Shown here: positions 1 through 5,677 of the stretch, in pieces
Position numbering within the stretch: the first letter of the stretch is position 1
Layout: each line of letters starts with the position of its first letter
Source of the DNA: Candidatus Hydrogenedentota bacterium
GTDB lineage: Bacteria > Hydrogenedentota > Hydrogenedentia > Hydrogenedentales > SLHB01
Assembly: GCA_007118235.1 (NCBI GenBank)
Contig: SKRY01000105.1
Span: forward strand, 1-10,780
Length of the DNA: 10,780 nucleotides
Reading direction: 5' to 3'
Translations under genes and position numbers: made by a program
Notes under the pieces: model-generated
What the model saw: only the letters and a program-made list of their open reading frames with translations
What the model was told of the DNA's origin: nothing
The model's database searches: none

Positions 1-87
1 CCTTCCCTTGATTCGCCTCCATCAGGATACGCTCCCATGCAACCGCGCGCAAACGTCCGGCAGCCCGGTAACCTCGGACCTTCACGC

Positions 88-116
88 TTGGGTTGTCTTG
101 GCGCGAGGGCTACAAT
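88..116 (+). promoter_or_regulatory. sigma70-like promoter for the exported hydrolase
   Basis: A -35-like TTGGGT (88-93) and a -10-like TACAAT (111-116) are separated by exactly 17 bp. Transcription would start near 122-124 and give a leader of about 93 nt before the hydrolase start at 216. The -10 matches the consensus in five of six positions; the -35 is weaker. Found by eye, with no expression support. Confidence 0.5.
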
Positions 117-163
117 GGGGGCGTCTCGGAAGCCATGGGCGCACCGGACGCGCCCGGGGAACG

Positions 164-178
164 GTTCAGGACCTGAAC
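164..178. promoter_or_regulatory. perfect 15-bp palindrome in the 5' leader (possible operator or small hairpin)
   Basis: The arms GTTCAGG (164-170) and CCTGAAC (172-178) are perfect reverse complements around one central A. The site lies about 40-55 nt downstream of the predicted transcription start and 23 nt upstream of the Shine-Dalgarno sequence of the hydrolase gene. A one-base centre is too tight for a good RNA hairpin loop, so a dimeric repressor site is the more natural reading. That role is inference. Confidence 0.4.
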
Positions 179-215
179 GCCCCGTGTTCACGGTCACGAA
201 AAGGAGAAGATCACG

Positions 216-2276
216 ATGATGGGTTCACGAATCACGGCGATGGCGATAGGCGTGGCGGCGTTGGCGTTGGCGGGAACAACGGCGTTGGCGGAAACGGAAT
301 GGGCCGTGCTGCCCCATGTGGAAATGGACACGGAACCCGGCCTGATGGTGAAGACCTACCTGCTGGATAAAGCGGAGGAAGCGTATGGGGCCCGGCGGGA
401 ACGCTTCGAAGCCATGGAGACCGCCGAGGATGTCGAGGCGCGCCAGGAGCGTATGCGGGCGTTTTTCTGGGAACAGCTCGGTGGCGAACTGGAACGAACC
501 CCGCTGAATTCGCAAGTTGTCGACACGCTGGAGCGCGACGGGTACACGGTGAAAAAGATCCTCTTCGAGAGTCAGCCCAAGCATTACGTCACGGGCGTGC
601 TCTATCTTCCCGATGCGGACCCCCCGTACCCCGGCGTGCTTGTTCCTTGTGGCCACTCGGCCCAGGGCAAGGCGCGCGACTTGTACCAGCGGGCGCCCAT
701 CCTGATGGCCAAGAGCGGGGTGGCAGCCTTCTGTTACGACCCCATTGACCAGGGCGAGCGGCGTCAGCTTCTCGATGACGAGGGCGAACCCGTTATCACG
801 CAGGCCACGCGCGGTCATTACCACACCGGCGTGGGCTCGATTCTGGTGGGCCGCAACACGGCCACCTACCGCATTTGGGACGGGATCCGCGCCATCGACT
901 ACCTTGAGTCGCGCGCGGACATCGATTCCGGCCGCATCGGATGCGCGGGTATCTCCGGCGGTGGCACGCTCACCAGCTATCTAATGGCGCTTGATGAACG
1001 CATCAGCGCCGCCGCGCCGGGCTGCTATCTGACCTCGTTTCAACGGCTGCTCGAGACCATTGGGCCGCAGGACGCCGAGCAGAATATCTTTGGGCAGATC
1101 GCCTTCGGGATGGATCACGCCGATTACGTCATCATGGCCGCCCCCCGGCCAACCCTCGTGATGGCGGCGACCGAGGATTACTTCGACATCGAGGGGACGT
1201 GGGATGGCTTCCGCGAGGCCGCGCGCGTCTACGGCTTGCTGGAATGTCCGGAGCGGACCGCCATCATGGAAGCCCCCGGCGGACATGGCTTTCCCATGCT
1301 GATGCGGGAAGCGGCCGCGAACTGGATGCGCCGATGGCTGCTTGACAAGGACGAGCCCATCACCGAGCCGGATTTCCCCATCGCGGAGGAGGAAGACCTC
1401 TGGTGCACGCCGGATGGCGAGGTCATGCGGCTGCCGGGCGCGCGCAGCGTGTACGACTTGAACTGGGAAGTCGAGGAGCGGCTCGCTGAAGAACGGGCCG
1501 CCTTCTGGGACGGGACGCCCGTGGACGAGGCGCTGGAGGAGGTTCGCCGGATTACGGGCATTCGGACGCGGGACGAATTGCCCGAACTCGAATGGGAGCT
1601 GGTTAGCCAGGAGCCGCGCGAAGGCTACCGGGTGGACAAGCTCGTCCTGCGCCCCGAACCGGGCATCTGGCTGCCCGCCCTCGCCTTCGTTCCGGATGAA
1701 GACGGCGGAGAGGCCTACGTGTACCTGCACGAGGACGGAAAGGAAGCCGGCGTGAGCCGCATCCGGGAACTCGTCTCCGAGGGCCACATGGCGCTGGCGG
1801 TTGACTTGCGGGGCATCGGTGAAACGCGCCCCGGCGGCGATCACTCCTACACGGGGTATCTCCCCGCGGAATGGCGCGACGCCACCATCGCATACCTGCT
1901 GGGAACCTCCCTCCTCGCCATGCGGGCGGAAGAGATCATCCTATGCGCCGGGCTGGCCGCGGAATACGAGAGCGGCGAACCCCGGCCCGTGCATTTGATC
2001 TCCGTGGGAAGGGTGGGGCCGCCCGCGCTTCATGCCGCGGCGCTGGAACCCGATCGATTCGCCTCCGCCTCGTTCCGCCGTGGCCTTGTGTCCTGGTCCA
2101 ATGTCGTGGCGACTCCATTGTCCCAGAATCAAGACGCGAACCTGGTGCATGGCGCCCTGAAAACGTACGACTTGCCCGATCTGCTGAGCGCCATGCCAGA
2201 GGACCAGGTGGAATTCACCGAACCCCTTGACGCCGCCGGGGAGCCCACCGAAGGAACTCAAGGCATGGCCCCATGA
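216..2276 (+). CDS. exported tandem alpha/beta hydrolase, acetyl-xylan-esterase-like
   Basis: This 686-residue protein starts at ATG 216, 8 nt after AAGGAGA (201-207); the ATG at 219 is farther from it. Residues 1-25 form a Sec signal peptide ending ALA before ETE. The first alpha/beta hydrolase domain (about 110-375) carries PCGH at 144-147, YDPIDQGER at 174-182, the nucleophile elbow GISGGG with Ser247, an acid candidate Asp321 in ATEDYFD, and the catalytic His357 in GGHGF. This layout fits the AXE1 / prolyl-oligopeptidase-like esterases common in planctomycete-type genomes. The second half (about 455-660) looks like another hydrolase core: it has VDLRGIGET at 529-537, but the elbow position reads ISVGRVGPP (595-603) with no serine in the usual place. 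It is probably non-catalytic. The enzyme likely removes acyl groups from polysaccharides outside the cytoplasm; the substrate is unknown. It has its own promoter. A downstream promoter suggests the next gene is independently expressed. Confidence 0.85.
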   Translation: MMGSRITAMAIGVAALALAGTTALAETEWAVLPHVEMDTEPGLMVKTYLLDKAEEAYGARRERFEAMETAEDVEARQERMRAFFWEQLGGELERTPLNSQVVDTLERDGYTVKKILFESQPKHYVTGVLYLPDADPPYPGVLVPCGHSAQGKARDLYQRAPILMAKSGVAAFCYDPIDQGERRQLLDDEGEPVITQATRGHYHTGVGSILVGRNTATYRIWDGIRAIDYLESRADIDSGRIGCAGISGGGTLTSYLMALDERISAAAPGCYLTSFQRLLETIGPQDAEQNIFGQIAFGMDHADYVIMAAPRPTLVMAATEDYFDIEGTWDGFREAARVYGLLECPERTAIMEAPGGHGFPMLMREAAANWMRRWLLDKDEPITEPDFPIAEEEDLWCTPDGEVMRLPGARSVYDLNWEVEERLAEERAAFWDGTPVDEALEEVRRITGIRTRDELPELEWELVSQEPREGYRVDKLVLRPEPGIWLPALAFVPDEDGGEAYVYLHEDGKEAGVSRIRELVSEGHMALAVDLRGIGETRPGGDHSYTGYLPAEWRDATIAYLLGTSLLAMRAEEIILCAGLAAEYESGEPRPVHLISVGRVGPPALHAAALEPDRFASASFRRGLVSWSNVVATPLSQNQDANLVHGALKTYDLPDLLSAMPEDQVEFTEPLDAAGEPTEGTQGMAP

Positions 2277-2293
2277 TGGCGCGCGAATTTCGT

Positions 2294-2322
2294 TTGACGG
2301 CGCCCGCCTCCCGTGGTATAGT
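2294..2322 (+). promoter_or_regulatory. strong sigma70-like promoter for the pseudopilin-like gene
   Basis: TTGACG (2294-2299) and TATAGT (2317-2322) are separated by exactly 17 bp, with five of six consensus bases in each hexamer. Transcription would start near 2329, about 33 nt before the ATG at 2363. The promoter begins 18 bp after the stop of the hydrolase gene, so the downstream gene need not depend on read-through. Confidence 0.65.
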
Positions 2323-2362
2323 GCCTGTGTAACCCAAGGGAGAAAACCGTGAGGTGTTTGAC

Positions 2363-3310
2363 ATGAGAACTGCGCGCATTGGCGGCTTTACGCTTATCGA
2401 GCTGCTGACCGTAATCGCCATCCTGTCCATTCTGTTCGCTATAACGGCGGTAGCCGCGCCCCGCGTCATTGAGCGGGCTCGTGTGGCCAATGCTCAAAGC
2501 ATAATGACCGATATCCGCACCCAGCTCGCGACATACGCCTCCGAGCACGGAACGTATCCGCCGCGATACGCCTATTTTCAAGATCCGGATGCCACGGAAG
2601 ACCATAGGCGCCAATATTTGGTTCCGTACACGTACTATCTCGGCATCCATCGCAACATCGAAGTGTATGACCCATTTTCCATGACGCATGACGCCAATCA
2701 AAGCGGGCAGATCGACCTGCTGGAATACGCGCCGTGGGGGGGGCAGGCCCGGCCAGGCGTACATACTTTTCCGTATACGGCGTATAACCCAGCTAACCCC
2801 GCTGGCGACGCAGCCGAAGACCTCGCGCAACAGATGGACCAGCCCCGGCCCTTCATCTACGTGCCCGTCAACAGCGAGCAGGCCCGTCTGGTGCGGGAAT
2901 ACTACCACTACCATGGTGACTGGTGGGGCAGAACATGGAACCCCGCCGACCCGCGTATCCGCCGGCTCAACTTCCCGCCCGCGAACTACGACTCGTTCGT
3001 GCTGATCAGCGTGGGACCGGAGCAAACCACAAGTGGCGTGGTCTCCTCGCATCAGTTCGACGGTGTCGACCTGCTCGATATTTTCGACGGTGATTTGGCC
3101 ATGGCGTATCACGTCGCCGCTTTGCGCACGTATTACCTCGCCACGCGCGACCTCGAGGGCAACGGCTCGCCAGACTTCGATTTCGTCAACCGCACCCGGG
3201 GCGACGCGGGCAATCCCGCCTCCTACGCTGATTTCGCTGGCCCCGATGCGCAATTGAACTTGCTGCCCGACGGCTCGAACCGGGCGGGTCCGCTCATCAT
3301 GAAGTACTAG
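2363..3310 (+). CDS. prepilin-type (type II secretion pseudopilin-like) protein with EF-hand-like loop
   Basis: From ATG 2363 the protein has 315 residues. GAGGTG (2351-2356) lies 6 nt upstream of this ATG. An in-frame GTG at 2354 would add three residues, and AAGGGAG (2336-2342) sits 11 nt before it, so that start cannot be excluded. Residues 8-27 show the prepilin peptidase signal: Gly8, cleavage before Phe9 in FTLIELLTVIAIL, and Glu at mature position 5, followed by a hydrophobic helix. The next stretch (PRVIERARVANAQSIMTDI, then ATYASEHGTYPP) is typical of GspG-like major pseudopilins. The rest is about 240 residues long, far more than a standard GspG of about 140, and is not recognised. 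Residues 110-121, DANQSGQIDLLE, match the 12-residue EF-hand calcium loop. A partial second loop, DLEGNGSPDFDF, lies at 263-274. The role in a secretion or surface apparatus is uncertain. No other pilus genes are in the window. Confidence 0.75.
   Translation: MRTARIGGFTLIELLTVIAILSILFAITAVAAPRVIERARVANAQSIMTDIRTQLATYASEHGTYPPRYAYFQDPDATEDHRRQYLVPYTYYLGIHRNIEVYDPFSMTHDANQSGQIDLLEYAPWGGQARPGVHTFPYTAYNPANPAGDAAEDLAQQMDQPRPFIYVPVNSEQARLVREYYHYHGDWWGRTWNPADPRIRRLNFPPANYDSFVLISVGPEQTTSGVVSSHQFDGVDLLDIFDGDLAMAYHVAALRTYYLATRDLEGNGSPDFDFVNRTRGDAGNPASYADFAGPDAQLNLLPDGSNRAGPLIMKY
2690..2725 (+). other. EF-hand-like calcium-binding loop within the pseudopilin
   Basis: These codons spell DANQSGQIDLLE. 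Loop positions 1, 3, 5, 9 and 12 are Asp, Asn, Ser, Asp and Glu, position 6 is Gly and position 8 is Ile, which matches the canonical EF-hand or dockerin-type pattern. GspG pseudopilins are known to bind calcium, though at a differently built site. The flanking helices of a full EF-hand were not verified. Confidence 0.5.
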
Positions 3311-3334
3311 TTTCGGTCCTAGACGGAAATAACG

Positions 3335-3374
3335 CTGGCCCCTCCCTCACGTGGCATGGTGAAGGAGGGGCCAG
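3335..3374. terminator. strong hairpin between convergent genes, likely bidirectional terminator
   Basis: The outer arms CTGGCCCCTCC (3335-3345) and GGAGGGGCCAG (3364-3374) pair perfectly over 11 bp. After one C/A mismatch, TCAC (3347-3350) pairs with GTGA (3359-3362), leaving the 8-nt loop 3351-3358. The hairpin begins 24 bp after the pseudopilin stop and lies 74 bp beyond the stop of the minus-strand oxidoreductase. Neither side has a clean T-run (TGCTCGTTC on plus, CGTTATTTCC on minus), so it may be an imperfect intrinsic terminator or a transcript-stabilising 3' structure. Confidence 0.6.
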
Positions 3375-3448
3375 TGCTCGTTCTATCGAAGCTTGGGCCT
3401 GAGTTCATGCAACCCGCGGCTTGAGCAACAGAGGGATCCCGCCTCGCA

Positions 3449-5569
3449 TCAATCGACCGGGAGCCATTGGACGGCGTCGGCAACCACGTAGCCGTCCGTT
3501 CCTTCGTTGCTGATCACCACGGCGCCGTCTCCGTCGAACTCGAATTCGCCCAACGACAGGAACATGCCCTCGATGGGCGGTTCTTGGCGCTGGTCGACCT
3601 CGATACTCTCCGAGCCGCCGGCATGGACCACGCTGACGGGGACATTGCTGGCGCGGTTGGCGTGAGCGGCGTAGCTAATTCGAACCTCGTACGCTCCCCG
3701 CGCCGGAAGGGCCGCTTCGTAGCGGGCCGTCTTCGCGCCCTTGTCCGTGTTGCTGTCGTGGAGATAGTCGCGCCCCACGAAGCCGGACTGGGCAGCCGAA
3801 TAGCTCCAGCCGCCCTCGAGGTCCGCGTCCGGATGATCGAGGACGATGCCCTCGAGATCCGCGGGATCCACAGCGGGCTCCATGTCGAGGTAGAGGGCCT
3901 GGTCATCGTTCTCGAGCCGTTGGCGCAACGCCTCGTAGGGAACATCCTGCACGGCCCATTCACCGTCCATGGCCAGGGAGGCGGCCGTGGCGGCCGATTG
4001 ACCGAGGATCATGAAGACGGGCTCCATCCGAATCGAGCCAAAGGCGATGTGGGACGCGGAAACGGCCACCGGCACGAGAAGATTGGCGGCTTCCTCCTTT
4101 CTGGGCAGAATGGCGCCATAGTCGATGGGATACGGGCCGCCGGGCGGGACCTGCACGTCGCCTTCGTTGCGCACATGGGCCCGGCCGTCCTCGTCATACA
4201 CCACGTGACGTTGCACGTTGTGCGAATCCATGTTGTACGAGCCCATGCCCACGGACCGGGGCGTGGGTTCGTTCTGGCGCACGTGGTTCTCCGTGACGAC
4301 GAAATCGCCCACCATCCGCCGGGCTTCGCGCACATAGATCTGCGGCGGCCAATGATCATTGTCCTCGAATTCGTCCGCCGGCAAGCCCCAAGGCTTGTGC
4401 TGTTCGCGGATTTCCTCCGGCACGCGCGGGTGATTGCGCAAGGTCCAGACCAGCCCTTGCTGCCAATACCGCTGCTTGGCGATGATCTCCTCCCGCTTGT
4501 CATAGGAGGCCTCGGCGTAATTCCAGCCCTCGTCGAGGTCGTAATTGCCGCCGATGAGATTCTGCGACATGCCGCTGTCGTTGTTCGAGTCCGTCTTGCG
4601 GTTCGGATTGAGGGTCCATTTGTAAAAGCGGTCCCGCTGACCCGCTTCAATGGCGCGGAAAAGGAGTTCGAAGTCCTCTTCGCCGTACCCCTCGGGCTGG
4701 GGCACTTCAACCCGATTTTCCGGCACGTCGGTTAGCACGAGGCGGAAGCAGTAGGCTTGAAGGCGTTCGTCGCCCTCGCCGTCGGCGCCGCCAGGATCCG
4801 GATTGACATAAGGCAGAAGCCCGCTATCCGGATTCCCTTCCTCGACATAGGGATCAACGCCCCATGGCAATTGATTCGACACGGCCCGTCCGGTTTGGAT
4901 TCCGTTGAGCGTCTCCCCGTATTGCTCGTTGGACTCGCGGCCGATGGTATAGGAAACCCCGGCGGCGGCCATGAGGTCGCCCTCGTAGGTGGTGTCGATG
5001 AACATTTCCCCGTGGTAGGTCCGGCCGGACAGCGTGGTGATGGACACGACACGGTTTCCGTCCATTTCAACGCCGTTGTCGCGATCAAGCCACTCGTCCC
5101 GGTGAACGGGAATGCCGTATTCCGCGATGAAGGCCTCGTAGACCTTTTCAGCCGCGCTAGGTTCAAAAACCCATGCGGTCTCCGTCTCGTCGTCCAAGGC
5201 GGAGCCATGTTGACCCCGGTGGATGTCGAACGCATCGGGATCCTCCCACGGCCAGGCGTCCTCGTCTTGATAGTGTTTCCACAGACGGTGATAGAACTCA
5301 TGGGCGAGGCCGCCGATGGCGTCGCGGTCGCCGGCGTCGGTCCAGCCGAGGCCGGAAGTAGTCATTCCGCCGAGGCGCCTGGCGGGGCTCACGATAACCA
5401 CGTCCCGGCCCATGCGGACGGCCTGGACGGCCGCGGTAATCGCGGCGGACGTGTCTCCGTAAATGACGATGTCATGGTGGCTGGCGTCTTCCTCGCCGCC
5501 GTGGGCGTGGGGCGCGGCCCACGCCGCCATGGCCAGGATGAGAACGGCCGTTGTTGTGATTCGCGTCAT
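3449..5569 (-). CDS. secreted FAD-dependent oxidoreductase with golvesin-type C-terminal domain (downstream copy)
   Basis: Length is 706 residues from the ATG at 5569, 8 nt after AAAGGAG (complement of 5578-5584). A longer reading to 5671 would place 34 non-signal-like residues ahead of a good Sec signal peptide (MTRITTTAVLILAMAAWAAP), so it was rejected. Residues 32-530 match the FAD_oxidored family: a Rossmann start at HDIVIYGDTSAA, then RRLGGMTTSGLGWTDAG, FIDTTYEGDLMAAAGV (190-205), YGETLNGIQ (217-225), GMGSYNMDSHNVQR (441-454) and GSIRMEPVFMILGQSAATAA (511-530). Residues 595-706 resemble the golvesin / xanthan-lyase C-terminal beta-sandwich (HANRASNVPVSVVHAGG, VDQRQEP, VISNEGTDGYVVADAV). 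The dinucleotide motif is unusual: GDTSAA at 38-43, where the neighbouring paralog has GGTSAG. The gene lies 108 bp downstream of that paralog on the same strand and probably shares its transcript. It likely oxidises or modifies an extracellular saccharide; the reaction is unknown. Confidence 0.85.
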   Translation of the reverse strand: MTRITTTAVLILAMAAWAAPHAHGGEEDASHHDIVIYGDTSAAITAAVQAVRMGRDVVIVSPARRLGGMTTSGLGWTDAGDRDAIGGLAHEFYHRLWKHYQDEDAWPWEDPDAFDIHRGQHGSALDDETETAWVFEPSAAEKVYEAFIAEYGIPVHRDEWLDRDNGVEMDGNRVVSITTLSGRTYHGEMFIDTTYEGDLMAAAGVSYTIGRESNEQYGETLNGIQTGRAVSNQLPWGVDPYVEEGNPDSGLLPYVNPDPGGADGEGDERLQAYCFRLVLTDVPENRVEVPQPEGYGEEDFELLFRAIEAGQRDRFYKWTLNPNRKTDSNNDSGMSQNLIGGNYDLDEGWNYAEASYDKREEIIAKQRYWQQGLVWTLRNHPRVPEEIREQHKPWGLPADEFEDNDHWPPQIYVREARRMVGDFVVTENHVRQNEPTPRSVGMGSYNMDSHNVQRHVVYDEDGRAHVRNEGDVQVPPGGPYPIDYGAILPRKEEAANLLVPVAVSASHIAFGSIRMEPVFMILGQSAATAASLAMDGEWAVQDVPYEALRQRLENDDQALYLDMEPAVDPADLEGIVLDHPDADLEGGWSYSAAQSGFVGRDYLHDSNTDKGAKTARYEAALPARGAYEVRISYAAHANRASNVPVSVVHAGGSESIEVDQRQEPPIEGMFLSLGEFEFDGDGAVVISNEGTDGYVVADAVQWLPVD
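3578..3604. repeat. 27-bp direct repeat in the golvesin-like domain, partner at 5813-5839
   Basis: The 27 bases here are identical to 5813-5839. They encode the part of the golvesin-like domain reading IEVDQRQEP in both copies. The repeat comes from the duplication of the oxidoreductase genes and is not a mobile-element repeat. Confidence 0.85.
4212..4254. repeat. 43-bp near-identical repeat in the FAD domain, partner at 6435-6477
   Basis: It differs from 6435-6477 at 2 of 43 positions by hand alignment. It encodes the conserved GMGSYNMDSHNVQR segment of both FAD oxidoreductases, a family signature that may contribute to the active site. Confidence 0.85.
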
Positions 5570-5677
5570 GATTGGTGCTCCTTTGGGTTGGAATTGCCGG
5601 ATTCCGGGTGAAGATCGCGTGTATTCCGCTGGTTCCTTGCCGAATTGCCGGTGACAGACGCGGCCGGACACCCCGCG
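5570..5677 (-). other. 108-bp spacer between the paired FAD oxidoreductase genes
   Basis: It holds the Shine-Dalgarno site of the downstream copy, a small hairpin (GGAAT 5590-5594 with ATTCC 5601-5605) and a 10-bp direct repeat GAATTGCCGG at 5591-5600 and 5642-5651. No convincing promoter or terminator is visible, which is compatible with co-transcription of the two genes. Confidence 0.45.
5578..5584 (-). promoter_or_regulatory. Shine-Dalgarno site fixing the start of the downstream FAD oxidoreductase
   Basis: On the minus strand this reads AAAGGAG, 8 nt before ATG 5569. It decides for the 706-residue product with an N-terminal signal peptide instead of the upstream in-frame ATG at 5671. Confidence 0.75.

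Noticed and set aside
1..22. Possible divergent gene starting at 22 on the minus strand, with GGGAG 9 nt before the ATG
   Set aside because: Only seven codons are visible, so neither coding bias nor family can be judged.
8..370. Small plus-strand open frames at the left edge
   Set aside because: They overlap the promoter, leader and start of the hydrolase gene, have low-complexity translations and lack ribosome sites.
2264..2275. CATGG-CC-CCATG inverted repeat at the hydrolase stop codon, considered as a terminator
   Set aside because: The arms are 5 bp with a 2-nt centre, which cannot form a stable hairpin, and no T-run follows.
3467..4735. Long plus-strand open frame opposite the downstream FAD oxidoreductase
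   Set aside because: Same explanation: a shadow of a well-supported minus-strand gene, with no ribosome site or domain.
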